A stretch of DNA of 64,000 bases from Pelobates cultripes (Eukaryota; Chordata; Amphibia; Anura; Pelobatidae): NCBI GenBank assembly GCA_933207985.1, contig OW240916.1:268572565-268636564 (forward strand), written 5' to 3'. The notes under the pieces were generated by a model. It was not told where the DNA came from, searched no databases, and saw only the letters and a program-made list of their open reading frames with translations. The number at the start of each line of letters is the position of its first letter. Within the stretch, counting starts at the first letter, position 1. Made by a program: the position numbers and the translations under genes. Of the stretch, positions 12,223 to 24,255 are shown in pieces.

Positions 12223-12305
12223 TTTAGTGGATAACCCTGCCCTTCTCTCAGTCTTTCATTCGCTGGTATCAAACAACATTCAATACAGAGTGCATTCATA
12301 GGATT
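12223..12305. repeat. Segment shared with 63922-64000
   Basis: TTTAGTGGATAACCCTGCCC and the following CTTCTCTCAGTCTTTCATTC are identical in both places, and similarity continues to the window edge. It follows copy A here and copy B there, so the duplicated unit is longer than the RNase H and RT part. Confidence 0.7.
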
Positions 12306-13470
12306 GAGGACTAAACAATATAACATTAATTTAAATAAGGCAATGCAGCAGCAATCAGTCAATATTTCATTCCCATTACTGGACTATTCAAGTTATGGGG
12401 ATGAAATGTTGGATAAATAATTTTCAATCTTTTGGGTTTTTCCACCTGTAGATCTGTCACAGTTGGCACACTTAACATTAGGGCTGGTGTAAAAATTTCC
12501 AGGGCTGCTTTTAATTCCCGGTCCGGGCCTGATCCCATCTCACCCTCAAGCTGCAGGTCAGGTTAATATAATGAAAAATGGCAAACTGATGTATGCCCCA
12601 CATTGCAGATCTGGTAGGAGAGGATTTCCCCCAAATTCACTTGTAGCAAAGGTGTCATCTTATGACAGTGTATCATTTATAGTCACTGAGCTCTTTAGCA
12701 TGACTTGTTTGTCTACCGGTATTTCATGGGTGGATTTTGTGCAGACATTAACACTGGGTAATGCACATGACCTTAAAAAGTTTCTAAATGAAACTTCCGA
12801 TGCTTCAAGACATCTTAGATGAGAATTTTGCCTACACATGCACTCACATACACCATGCATGCTTATTACATCAATGTTCAGCTGGGCTTTGTATTTGTTT
12901 ATGTGCAAAACAATCTCTTTAAATGGAGCTTCTCACACTGTATGGCATTTTAGACAGGCTATATCAACCATACTCAACAATACTCTTTCAAGCACTGTGG
13001 ATGGTTGTGGTTTCTATGGGCAAGTGATCTTATCTTATTCTTATGGCATGACCCAATCACGCTAGAAAAGTCTTAATGTACAGACAGAGGGACTTGTTCA
13101 ACAAGCCTATGTTTCAAAAGGCATCAAAGTCTTGCAGATACAAGCACAACACAGCATACAAAACAAACAATACATACCAGACAACAGAGCAATGCTATTC
13201 ACAGAGCAAAGGGTAACACTGGGTTCACCATGTATCCCACCCCCTATGTTTGGGCAAAATGCCTTTGTCAAGGGACCCTGCATAAAATAAAGTGTCTTGT
13301 GTGGGAAAGAAACTGAGAAGAGTCTCTGCCTGTGACTAGCACCTCGGCACAAGGAACAGAGTGTATTAAAGTAAATGTACACCTTTATCATTAATCCTGT
13401 TATATGAAAATCCTCCCAAATATTGTATTGCTTAGGAAGGTCTTGTGTACAATGTTGTTGTGCCATTGAT
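12306..13470. other. No gene or clear element seen
   Basis: Non-coding. Readings of 75-119 codons on both strands overlap one another and carry no domain I recognise. Confidence 0.5.
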
Positions 13471-13477
13471 ATTTTGA

Positions 13478-13625
13478 TGGGAGATTTATCAAGGCAATGT
13501 AGGTGCTATTTTATGTGCAAAGTGCTATATGTTGAGAGGCATTCTATTGGTTTCCATGGTGATTGGATCTTATTTAGCACTTTGCTTGGGAAAATCACTT
13601 GTTTTGTCTTGATAAATCCCCCCCA
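13478..13625. mobile_element. Small MITE with GGGAGATTTATCAAG ends
   Basis: The left end GGGAGATTTATCAAGGCA and the right end TTGATAAATCCCCCCC are inverted relative to each other, about 145 bp apart. A relic with similar interior blocks (CCAATAGAATG, CACTTTGC) lies at about 14330-14460 in the opposite sense. No transposase. Superfamily not assigned. Confidence 0.6.
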
Positions 13626-14992
13626 TTACGTCCTTGATAATTTTCTAGAGCTGGATGGAAAGAAGCTATAACTAATAAATCTTAATTAAAAAATAAATAA
13701 AAAAAAACCTAAGCAATATCTACAAATCTCCATAAAATGTAAGTAGGTCTTCTGTAATAAGTCACAAAAGTTCAAGCAGTTAAAAACAAAATCTATATGG
13801 GGGAAATGCTAATTAAGCAAAAAACAGGTACCAAGAGAAACATTTCTTGCATATGAAATTATTATACTGAAAGAAAACTGGAACATTCTTAGAATAATAC
13901 AAAACCCTGTCCTATCACCCAACAGGAGCTTGGAGTGGTACTTCTGCCTGGAATTATAGAACCACCACAAAATCAAAATGAAAATGATTTGTGAAGATCT
14001 GTGCTTGTGGCGTAGAAACTAGAAGCCTAACATTTATTAAAATTACACTCAAATTAAAATGTGCACTGCAGTTATACTGCAGTGCAAATTCGTGGTCTAT
14101 AACATGGTGAAGATCTCTCCAAAAAAAGTTAGAATTATTTTTGTGATTTATCCCAGACCGGGTAGAAATACTCCAATAAAAGATGTTTGTTTGTTTGTTT
14201 TTTAAACTAATAGTTTAATCATGTTTTACTGATGTTGAATTGTGTTTCCCATACCAATGCCATCACAAAGTATTTTTTTCAGAATGCTAAATCTTGAATT
14301 GGAATCTCCTCTGTGCTTATCTATGAACACATTGTGATGATTTATCATGGTATCATTAAACGGGTGCTATTCTGAGGCAGGGTGGTAAATAAAGTGCAAT
14401 CACCATAGAAACCAATAGAATGTGCCTCTGCACTTAGCACTTTGCATCCAAAACAGCATTGGTTTTACTTTGATATTATATCTTTGTATTATATCTTTGG
14501 TTCCTACTTACTCTATGAGTGTAATTTTAATAAATGTTCAATTTTTTAAAATTTTTTTTCAAGGGGTCTGCTTTATTCGTACTTTAACTTTGCTGCTGTA
14601 GGGCTTCTGAGATTAAAGAAAACACACAAACATGGTTGTTGCCTAAAGTGTTAATTGCCAGGAATTCAAATTAATTTCATGTTTTGGTCACAACAGTTAC
14701 TTTGCAAAAAGTCCAACGTCAGCCTTGTTTTCAAATTAGCTTTTTTGACCTATAATTTTAAATTCACTTCAAATTCTCCCTTTAGTGAATAATTCTAAAT
14801 GTAAAATGCATGTATATTATATATTTATGTAATTAAAGTTAAAGAGAGTTTCCACCCACCAATCAGGCAGGTTATAACTAAAATACAAGAAAAATTAAAA
14901 AAAATTGTGGATCGTTTAACTGCAGTAGTTCATAATACTTTGCCATCATTTGAAAAAATATGGATGCCCTGGTTGGAATATGCCTCCTCAGT
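13626..14992. other. No gene; spacer with MITE relics
   Basis: Contains the related MITE relic at about 14330-14460 and the dispersed TTTAGTGAATAA-type repeat at about 14736-14795. Otherwise AT-rich with nothing recognised. Confidence 0.5.
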
Positions 14993-14996
14993 TTAA

Positions 14997-15435
14997 AGGG
15001 AAACTATAGTGCCAGGAAAACAAACTCAAGGCCCCCTCCCGCGGCACCGAAGGGGTTAATAACCCCTTCAGTCACGTACCTGTGTCCAGCGCCGATGTCC
15101 CCCGGCACTGGCTCAGCTGCGCCTATGCTCCTCCCCCGCCGCCTGCTGGCGGTGGAGACCTAATGCGCATGCGCGGCAATGGCCATTCCCAAAGGAAAGC
15201 ATTATTCAATGCTTTCCTGTGGGGATTCCGGCAACGCTAGACATCCTCATGTAGAACGTGGGGACGTCCAACGTCATTTAGTACACTTTTCGTGCTCTAA
15301 GAACACGGAAGCACCATCTAGAAGCTGTCTGAGAGACAGCAACTAAAGGGTGGATTAGCCCTGCAATCAAAACACTGCAGTTTCTCTGACTAACATGGCT
15401 AAGGGGAGAGGGGCAAGGCACACAGACCACTCCTA
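14997..15435. mobile_element. TTAA-target MITE, AGGG(A)ACTATAG family, right end unclear
   Basis: Starts with TTTAAAGGGAAACTATAGTGCC, the same end as the element at 22421. The interior (CTGGATTAGCCC, CACTGCAGTTTCTCTGA, ACAGACCACT) is shared with 28775-28934. GC-rich centre. The right inverted end is lost or degenerate. Confidence 0.6.
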
Positions 15436-16718
15436 TGTTACTTGAAGTGTCACCTGTTGACAGTTTATTTTTCTGTCTTTAATAGATTTCCTACCTGTTT
15501 TTGTTGAAGACATTATCAAGGAGATTAATCGTTGAAAATAGGTGCTTTTCTGATTGGAAAGTGCTAATTGCAGAGATATATTCTATTGTTTTAATGGTAA
15601 ATGCTCATTATTTAATACTTTCACCAAGAATAGCACCAGTTTCTTACTTGATTCATATACCCTGTGGAGGGGAGGGGAGGGGTGGTTGGAGATGTAAGGG
15701 CAACTTTTTGATTACTAGTTCGAAAAGGATAATGGTATTTCTTGCAAACCTTCTATAACACCCAAAACATTTATGGATAGCTTTGTAATAGCCTGAACAA
15801 TGTGAACTACATTTCCCATGCTGCTTGGCTAACGTTTAACAATAGCGATTAGGTTCTATCATAAATTTAGATGTGAAGACCAAATGTCAACAAAGTGAAT
15901 ACCTTAACTTTGTAGACAATTCCATAGCACTTCTCACTGGTTGAATACCATTTAAACTATAGCACATCTTCTGTGTTCTAACTAAATCTTCTCTCTGGTT
16001 TATGTAAAAGTACCAGATTTGTGTATTATTTCTGAACAATTTTAAAATCACAAGATAGTACTACTTTGGGTAGTTGCCCCTGGTCCTGCCAATGTTCTTT
16101 TATCCAAAGTTTAAAGGATCTCTGAAAAGTAGTAAGCCCGGTTTTAATTTTCTGAAAATTGCTTTTCATCCCATCCTTTCAGGACAGACATTTCTCATTC
16201 ATTCAAAAGAATTCCTTTCACACATTATTTGTGTACGATCACTATGACAACCATGGTAAATTGCCAGCATTAATCAAATGCAATCATCGAATAGCATGAA
16301 TAGACACAATAACGTCACCTAGAAAAAGATCTGTTAAATCCCACGTTATTTACCCAGCTCTTTACCATACTCTGTTCCTGATACCTGTGCTCTTTTAACC
16401 TCTTTGAATGTCAGACTTTTAAAGAGTCTGATTTGCATAGTAATCTCAAACTAATGGTTAGAATTTATTATGCAATAATGCAATATGCATCTAATACTCT
16501 TAAAACTAGTCTCTTCAATTATGATTTATTCACTAAAATGTCTAGTATTGGCAAGGGAATCTTAAAACAAACATAAATTGGAAGAATTATCCAATTAACA
16601 TATATTCCTAAATTGGCAACTTGGATTTAAATCCAGAATTAGGATTAGATCAGTAACATTTTCTGGCTTTTAACACAACTCGAACCCAGACATGTCAGAA
16701 CCTGTTTCTGCACTTGAT
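15436..16718. other. No gene; one ZNF143-like site noted
   Basis: Non-coding. AACTACATTTCCCATGCTGC at about 15807 matches the consensus bound by ZNF143 in other vertebrates, but such motifs are also carried by repeats. A TTCACTAAA-type repeat lies near 16530-16660. Confidence 0.45.
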
Positions 16719-16726
16719 GCCATCAA

Positions 16727-17064
16727 TAGTGATGTCCCGAACGGTTCGCCGAACGGTTCGCCACGGACGGCGAACATATGCGGTAAACTTTGACCCTGTA
16801 CCTCACAGTCAGCAGACACATTCCAGCCAATCAGCAGCAGACCCTCCTCCCAGACCCTCCCACCTCCTGGACAGCATCCATTTTACATTCATTGTGAAGC
16901 TGCATTCTTAGTGAGCTGTCCAGGAGGTGGGAGGGTCTGGGAGGGAGGGTCTGCTGCTGATTGGCTGGAATGTGTCTGCTGACTGTGAGGTACAGGGTCA
17001 AAGTTTACCGCATATGTTCGCCATCCGCGGTGAACCGTTCGGCGAACCGTTCGGGCCATCACTA
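16727..17064. mobile_element. Palindromic hAT MITE, 338 bp
   Basis: Two long, nearly perfect inverted arms, starting TAGTGATGTCCCGAACGG, meet around 16895. The element is flanked by a perfect 8-bp duplication, GCCATCAA, at 16719-16726 and 17065-17072. It carries repeated GAACGGTTCGCC blocks at both tips. The 65-codon reading at 16714-16911 is an artefact of the arm. Confidence 0.9.
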
Positions 17065-17072
17065 GCCATCAA

Positions 17073-18120
17073 ACTTAGAATTTGTTGTTACTGACTTTTT
17101 GAGAACTGGAATTTTTTATTACTTTTTATAACTTTGTGAGAAGTGATACTTTTCAATACTTTATGACCTTGAGAGAAGTGGTACTGAGTAGCATTTCTTT
17201 TATCAAATTATTTATTAATGTTCGAATTCACTAACAAGAAATACATTGATATGATGTAACTTGCTAATCACAGTGTACAAAATAATTTGATCATAGAATT
17301 TATTTTGAGCCTTTCTGAGCCAGCATAGTTGACCCAGTTTTCCCCATAGAATCTCATTTTTAATTGGTATTTTGAACTAACCCACCCAGCCTGCCAATGT
17401 GGAAATAGAGCAGAAAAAATGCTAGAATTCTATCCCTAGAATTGAATCACTGTCTGCTTAGTTTATTTAGCTCTAGTGGAGGTCATCATGATAAAAGCAA
17501 AATAAAGCATACATTCAAAATGTTGAGCTTATTTGTGCCATTCTGTTATTATTCTTACTGGTAATTCTTTATGTTTGCTCACTGCCATGAGAAAACATCA
17601 ATCCAGATAGGTACAGAGATATAACAACAATTCTGTATTCATGAACAAATAATCACAGGCAAGGTACAGTTAGTACAGAGTGTATGCAAAGAGGTCAATG
17701 ATAAAAATTGAAAATAGATCAAGAGCAAAAAAAAAATAATTTGTGTTAGTGTGCAATTCTCATATATGCTAGGCTATGATCCAAGATAATGACAATGTAC
17801 AGCCTACTGTGTTGTCTGTTGGGTCTTTTAATAATAGATGGGGATCTTTTTTACGCATCTGGGCATAGCCAACATGAGTGGGTATTTACCATTGGTATAG
17901 AGGCTGGGGTGGGGAGTAACATAGTAAAATGGGCCCAAGTGGCCCTAAACAGAGCTTAGGTGTAAGTTAGACACCTAAGAAGAAGGTTTAAAACATGCGA
18001 ACGAAGACCTAAAAAAAAAAAGAAAAAGGAAAACAAGTCAAACAAATGATAAACATAACGCAAAGCATAGTGGCACTAATTTGGTGTTTGGAAAGTTCTA
18101 GGGAGCCTCAGGTTTTGGCT
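17073..18120. other. No gene or clear element seen
   Basis: AT-rich non-coding sequence with short A-runs. No recognisable reading frame. Confidence 0.5.
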
Positions 18121-18124
18121 GCTC

Positions 18125-19010
18125 CATAGGTGTCTGACATGACAAAAGGAGTAATCTTCACTGAGTCCCATTTATGTGATGCTGTGGGGGTATGGCCATG
18201 GAATCTTGCAGGAGGCCTAGGGTCTCCAGTGGAGCTGCCATTTCTTCCAGATCTTGGATGGCGTGAGTGGCATCACCCCGCAGGACCTGAAGCATTCTCG
18301 GGCATCGCCATCTGTCATGGGTCCGGAGTAATGCGGTAAAGGGCTGCAAAGACTACCTTCATTGAAGGGTATCCCCTGAGAGATCAGAATAGAATACAAG
18401 CCACATATTCTCAAACATAAATGGCAACATCCCTATTAGCATTGCCACTCTTATCTCTGTTCCAGATAAAATGCACCACTGGATCCCTAGTGGCTGACTC
18501 CAGTGCTCTCCGGGCTTTGGAACTCTGAAGGTCCCATCAATAGTGACACTTTTGGCGTGTTTGGGAGTCAGCAAGGCTCCTATCAGTCTCCACATAAGGT
18601 GCAGAAGCTGCGCTGGTGAAATTTTGTCAGGTATGCCTCGTACCTTAAGGTTGTTGTTGCGCCATGCATCTTCCACTAGAGCAAAATTTCCTTAAAGGTG
18701 ATCTGCTTTTCCTTAAGGCTCTGCACTTCACTTTCAAGAGAGGTTAGCTTTTGAGACTGCTTCACAGATGCGACCCACAAGGCTTGTTACGTCAGAACAG
18801 AGTGGCCACATCCACCTGTTAAGTTTTCTGGTGGTTGGTGAGTAGCTTTTTCAGAGTGGCCATTGTCACAGGTTGGGAGATGGCACCCAGAGATTTTGGG
18901 AAAGATGGCAGGGTAGCTCCCCATGCAGCAGTAGTTCCTTTGAGGAGTCTGAAATGTCAATTTGGTCAGCGCCCATATTGGGCCCACACCCACCACACAC
19001 TTGCCTCAGG
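18125..19010 (-). mobile_element. L1-type LINE ORF1 relic
   Basis: The minus-strand reading 18676-18359 begins with EDAWRNNNLKVRGIPD, the start of the RNA-recognition part of L1 ORF1 proteins (usual form ED.SRRNN...RGIPE). It continues with LLTPKHAKSVTIDG and F.N motifs and ends in FYSDLSGDTL. Upstream on the same strand a Gln/Ser-rich segment fits the coiled-coil part, with stops and frame changes. It is separate from the L1 ORF2 relic at the left edge. Confidence 0.7.
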
Positions 19011-19680
19011 AGATCATTGATTATCATACCTGTCCTGGGCTTGTTTTTGTTTTTGCAAATGAAACAAGGCGGGCACACTCGACTAAACAACAAAATAGCC
19101 CCAGGAAAAGGCTAATATAATAAATACTGGGTGCTCACCCACATAAGGCTCTATCCCCTAAAGAACCCAAACTACATAACAGTGTGAATAGAGTAAGGAG
19201 CACAACCATAAATCTTTATATATATGAAAAAATCTTTATTAAATGGGTATATACTATAGGACTGTCTCTTTAAATATTATCCACAGAGGTACAAAGTCAT
19301 GCTATTCAAAAGCATTTACCAGAAAAGCAATGATATAGGCAAATATAAACGCTCAATGCGTAATAAATGAATGAAAGAAATATGCAAACAGTCCACTATA
19401 ATACTAGTATAATGAAAACCCAGACATATAAAAAAATTGCAGCAAACCATACCAAATTCAGTGAGAAGTAGGGACAGAGTCAATCAAAAAAAAACCTTTT
19501 GTTTTTGTTTTTGCAACCCATTGTAAGTGAGCATGCCTGCACCTCAGTTTTCGGTTGGAAGACTGTTCAGAAAGTTGGGAATATAGAAAAATATATTACA
19601 GAGCCCATAAAGAGAGCATCCGTCTTCTTCAGATGCTTTGCTCCCCCCACTCCCCCCAATTTTTTTTTCCATTTATTATT
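19011..19680. other. No gene; AT-rich repeat-like spacer
   Basis: Includes T- and A-rich sequence resembling a retroelement leader (ATATATATGAAAAAATC near 19220) but no defined element. Confidence 0.4.
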
Positions 19681-19686
19681 AGTTTT

Positions 19687-20516
19687 TCATTTTTGGAGTC
19701 GAGTGTTCGTATAAGCATTACCAGTTTCTGTCACATAACATTGGGTCCTGGCAAAATAGATTTTATTCTCCATAGTACAGGCAAGGGGAGAGCAGTCAAG
19801 GTCTTCGATGATCTGGGAGCAGGTGGTAAGTACTTCTAGTACCTCAGCAAGAATGGACTTCGTGGCTAGCAATGCCTTTTCGAACATTTGTAAATCCTTT
19901 TTCCGGACTATAGTACCATTAGAGGCATAGGTACATTCCAAAGGTAGGTCTTCTTTGGGCTGGCAGGAAGTAGTGATGCTATTGGTAGAAGTATATTCAG
20001 GGGGAGGTGCAGACATCTCTGGAGCAGGAGATAGAGATTTTCTCAGGGAGGCCAAGCATGGACAGGCATGACGGCAGCTCTGAAATCTTACAGGTTGTTA
20101 TGCAGAGCTCATAGGACGAAGAATGATAGTAGCCAGTCGGAGAACTTGAGGCCTAGGTGGATGAACAAGGCAATGAGAGATGAAGTGTCCCTCTACACCA
20201 CAGTAGAAACAGAGGCCATGGCTTCTCCTCTGGTCTCTTTCGTCATGCGTCACTTTGAATTGGATGAGTCCTATTTCCATAGGTTCCTCAGAGTCAAGAG
20301 GAATATTGGCTACCTCTGGAGTCTTCCTAGGAACTGGGTCATAAGGAGGCAACAAGGACGTGTGGCGTGGTACTGTGTCTCCCTGTTTCTAGGATTCTGA
20401 GATCCTCTGGAACGTGGAGCAGGCTTTGGCACATTGGTCTTACTAGAGGACTTGCACTGTGACTCCATAGCAGTCATGAAAGACTCTGTGGCGGAACCAG
20501 CCTCGCCACTGGGCAT
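19687..20516 (-). mobile_element. Ty3/Gypsy gag relic with CCHC zinc knuckle
   Basis: The reading 20355-20098 contains CFYCGVEGHFISHC, a C-X2-C-X4-H-X4-C zinc knuckle preceded by a basic DERDQRRSHGL stretch, the layout of Ty3/Gypsy Gag. The overlapping readings 20516-20310 and 20055-19687 are probably its upstream and downstream frameshifted parts. No protease or RT follows. It faces away from the LTR that begins at about 20545. Confidence 0.65.
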
Positions 20517-20544
20517 TGGAGAAGACTGATTGCCAGCCTCCTGC

Positions 20545-21312
20545 CATGTGACTATGGCCCCTGGGAGGTATTGCCTGCTCTCCTGTACTGCTGAGGATTG
20601 CTACCAACTAGGTGGATGTGGCTATGGAGCTTGTGTAGTGCCCTCTGTTGGTAGCAACAGTAATATGCACTGCCTGAATAGCAAGACTGGTAATTTGCAT
20701 ATTCAGGTAGATTTGCATATCGCTAATTCTGCATGCAGGAGAGACATTTTGTGTTAATTAGGGTCTTCCCCACCCATTTATAAATATGTAATTATGTTTT
20801 AATAAGTCACTGTATGTTGCCTGCTATGATTTGACTGTTTGTAATTTATTGAGTTTTCACAGCAATGTTAATGTACTGACCATATGGGCTAGTCCCAAGT
20901 AAAATAAAGTTTTAGACAGTTCTTCTTGATCCCTCTAAACGTAGCCTTGTCTCGTTATTGGAGGGAGCTGTTATAATCACACTGGGGAATGCTATGCTCT
21001 CCTGAGCTTGAATCACTTAGCTCTTTTATGAGCTTGTTCCTGACACGCTCTTCTTGGAGGAGAGGTCTTCACCACACAGTCCTGGATGCTGGAGGTTCAT
21101 ACAGGGTGAAAGGAAGAGGTTTTTCCCACACGGTCCTGGAGGACAGAAGCGGGTCCATGGTGGAAGGAAGACGGCGACACTCCAGTCCAGCTACAGCGGT
21201 TGTGGAGTCTGCGGTGGTTGTGGTGCCTGCTGCAGTGCTTGGAGTTCTCAGGAAGCGCTAGGAGCATCCTTCAACGGAGGTACCCAGTCAGGGTGCCAGG
21301 TGATGCATTACA
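20545..21312 (+). mobile_element. LTR of a Gypsy-type retrotransposon
   Basis: A TATA-like TTTATAAATA at 20776, an AATAAAG polyadenylation signal near 20903 and a CA end at 21311-21312 are followed immediately by a primer-binding-site-like TGGTGTCAGCGGTGGGAT at 21314-21331. The left end is not fixed, because TGATTGCC or TGCCATGTG could start it. Confidence 0.6.
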
Positions 21313-21369
21313 TTGGTGTCAGCGGTGGGATGGCTTCCTAGCCTTGGGAAAACCAGCACTACTTCAGAG

Positions 21370-21660
21370 ATGGAAGGCCGTGCAGTATCTCACTTTGATG
21401 CCAGGCTCCAGCAGCGACTACAGGATGTGATGCGCAGTATGGAGTATCCTATCCCAGAGGAAAGAGAGACAGAGTGGAGGGTGGCGCTTCATACCGATCT
21501 CTGGAAGGAGGACATCGACGAAATTCTACCCTTCCAGCGCGAGGAAATCCTGACCACTAACCAGCGCCAAGCAGAACAACTAGAGCTGCGGATGCCGTTA
21601 TTGGGAAACCAGCCCTCAGAGGAATGGGTAAGCGAACTGGAGACGCTAGTTGAGGTGTGA
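21370..21660 (+). pseudogene. Gag start of the LTR element, truncated
   Basis: After the primer-binding-like site, an ATG at 21370 opens a 96-codon acidic, Glu/Gln/Leu-rich reading ending in a stop. Charge and position fit a retrotransposon gag N-terminus. Downstream sequence is unrelated AT-rich DNA, so the rest of the element is missing. Confidence 0.5.
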
Positions 21661-22416
21661 AAGACTATAGCTACTTTGACCTTAAATTTAAAATTTACTT
21701 TGAATGATCACTTTAGTTAATAACCCTGTGTAAATTTAATGGGTGCTATTCTAAAAGTGTTATTGTAATTGTGAAAACTTTGATATGAGTAATGTCTTGA
21801 CTTGAAAATAATCTATGTGAATCAAGTACCTTTATACACTGAAAAGGCTCTAGCCCCAAGGGTGAAGGAAAAAGATGGCTTAAACTTATTTTTTTCTGAA
21901 ACACAATTATCGCTAATATGATTAATACCCTTTCCAAATTATTTTGTGATCTTTGAAGTGATAATTGTTGCTATTATTATGTCAGTCTTTAGATTTTTAT
22001 AAATTGTGTAACACATTTATTTGTTTATATTTATCTTCTTCACTTGCAATCTTTGCCCTGGTTTAGCCTTGTCTCAACTGGAATATGGTGTAATTTGCTA
22101 ATTATGATAAACATTTAAAGGGAAGGATCTAAGAGTATCATAATCAGAGTATCTCATGAAAACATGATCATGCAGTAAGAGTCTGTATGTGCAGCTTTTC
22201 TGTTTCAAATATATCTCAGTGTGCCTGCAAGGGGAAGCTTGCACTCTCTTCCCTTCCATCATGCGCTCCCTTCCTTTATTGCTGTTCAATATTTTTTTTT
22301 TTATATATCTCACCCCTCCCCTGTGCTTGCTCTGAGCCGTTGAAACATGAGGCCTCTTTCATTTAACATAATATTGCTGTCAGCACTAAGCAATCACAGA
22401 AGGCTTTTTATTAATA
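21661..22416. other. No gene; begins with the dispersed TTTAGTTAATAA-type repeat
   Basis: The repeat block CTTTGACCTTAAATTTAAA is at 21675. Nothing else recognised. Confidence 0.5.
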
Positions 22417-22420
22417 TTAA

Positions 22421-22968
22421 AGGAACACTATGGGGCCAGGAACACAAACATGTATTCCTGACCTTATAGTGTTAAAACCACCATCTAGCCCCACTGCCTC
22501 CCCCTTGCCCTCCCTAAGTATAGTAAAATTTTACTTGTATCCAAGTCTACAGCTACGGCCTCTACCTCTGATCTGCCTGCTTGGCTGACATCATAAGAAG
22601 TGATTCTGTGAGTCAATCACAATCCTTTCCCATAGGATTGGTTGAGACTGTCAAGGAGGCAGATCAGGTTCAGAGCCAGCACAAGTCAAACACAGCTCTG
22701 GCCAATCAGCAGCTCCTTATAGAGATGCATTGAATAAATGCATCTCTATGAGGAAAGTTCAGTGTCTCCATGCAGAGGGTGGAGACACTGAATAGCAGTA
22801 TTGCCCCAGGAAGCACCTCTTGTAGCCATCTGAGGAGTGGCCAGTGGATTTATCACTAGGCTGTAATGTAAACACTGCATTCTCTCTGCAAAAAGCCCGA
22901 AGGGAATGATTCTACTCACCAGAACACGTACAATAAGTTATAGTTGTTCTGGTGACTATAGTGTCCCT
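22421..22968. mobile_element. TTAA-target MITE, 548 bp
   Basis: The ends AGGAACACTATGG and CTATAGTGTCCCT are inverted and flanked by TTAA at 22417-22420 and 22969-22972. Contains a local hairpin (ATGCATTGAATAAATGCATC near 22725). TTAA targets are used by piggyBac and Kolobok transposons; which one mobilised this family is not shown. No coding capacity. Confidence 0.8.
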
Positions 22969-23210
22969 TTAATTTTAACTCCATAAAACCATTTCTACAA
23001 TGTTTACTCCCGTCATGTAAGTTATGGCTCAGACGGTGATAAATTATGGTGATAAGGAGCTATTCTGTTGATAAGTGTTAAGATTTCGGTATGGAATTCT
23101 TGGAATGATTACCCAGGCATTAAACATACTAATAATATAGATATTATAGATCAGTATTTATACACTCCCACAATAGTTTCACCATAACACACCAAAGTAA
23201 TGTAAGTTAA

Positions 23211-23856
23211 AGGGTTACTTCAATCACCATGACCACTTCTTTTAGAAGTGGTTGTAGAGGAAGGAATCTGCATGTTCCTGCTTGGAACGCTGCACATTCA
23301 CAGCTCTCTGCACTTTTTACTGAGTGCTAGTTACACCCTTGGCACACATGACCTAGGCAGTCCTCTGTGCCTCATGTTAAATCTGTGCAAATATTACATC
23401 AGTTGTCAGAGTAAACAGAAGCTGGGAAAGGACATTATCAACTTCTACCCATGTGCCAGCCCTCCCCAACTTCTACTTATTCCAGCCCTCCCCACTCCCA
23501 TACATTCCTTAAAGTGCATTGAGATTTGTTTTTTTATCCCCTCCTCCCACCCTTGTCCACCCGCACACCTTATCCACCCGCTTTCCCTGCCCTCCACTGG
23601 CTTAAGCATGCACACGCACTCTGAGCCAGTGAGAATGGATTTTCATTGGAACACAGGGAGGAAAGAACTGAGGATGGATAGGGCATGGAGACCAGCATTG
23701 TGAGCCTCACTCAGTGCTGGATTCAAGGTAGGTTTATGTTTATTTAACCAGGTCTTTTTTCAAATAAAAGGTGGGGAGACCAAGTGAATAATGTCGAATA
23801 GGGCATTATTCACTTGGTGTAAAAAATGTTTAGCTACAAAAAGTTACAGTAACCCT
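23211..23856. mobile_element. Second TTAA-target element, 646 bp
   Basis: The ends AGGGTTACT and AGTAACCCT are inverted and flanked by TTAA at 23207-23210 and 23857-23860. The interior includes the 151-codon reading 23248-23703, which has no recognisable domain. An internal inverted pair CCAAGTGAATAATG and CATTATTCACTTGG lies near 23780-23817. Confidence 0.75.
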
Positions 23857-23984
23857 TTAACTTGGCTTTACTTCAGTTCTAATTTAAACCCTCAATTTTT
23901 ATTCTAAGGAATATTAATGGATTATAAAAAAAAAAAAAAAAAATGAAAATATAATGTTTAATATTTTTTGTAAGGTATATAATT

Positions 23985-24255
23985 ATTTTCTATATTGCCC
24001 TGACATTATTGGATTCGCTAAACTACAACATGAGGAAGTGATAGCCAAAGACAGAAAAACCAACCCCATTGCATTTTTTAAGTACATAAACGCTAAAAAA
24101 AATTATTATTTTTTTTTTTTTTTAAAGTGTAGGTACATTAAAAACAGCAATGAGGGTGTTAGTTAATGAAGACCTGGAAAAGGCAGACATTTTAAATAAC
24201 TATTTCTCCTCAGTACATATTAAGGAAGAACCTATGGCTATAGATATATAAATGA
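23985..24255 (+). mobile_element. CR1-type LINE fragment (region between endonuclease and RT)
   Basis: Translations give KTNPIAFFKYINAKK and, after a T-rich interruption, NEDLEKADILNNYFSSV. These are conserved linker motifs before the RT of CR1 elements (usual forms NPKAF..Y and LNNYFSSVF). Frameshifted. Confidence 0.7.

Noticed and set aside
23248..23703. 151-codon reading as a possible gene
   Set aside because: It lies inside a TTAA element, has no recognised domain and shows no splice or promoter context.
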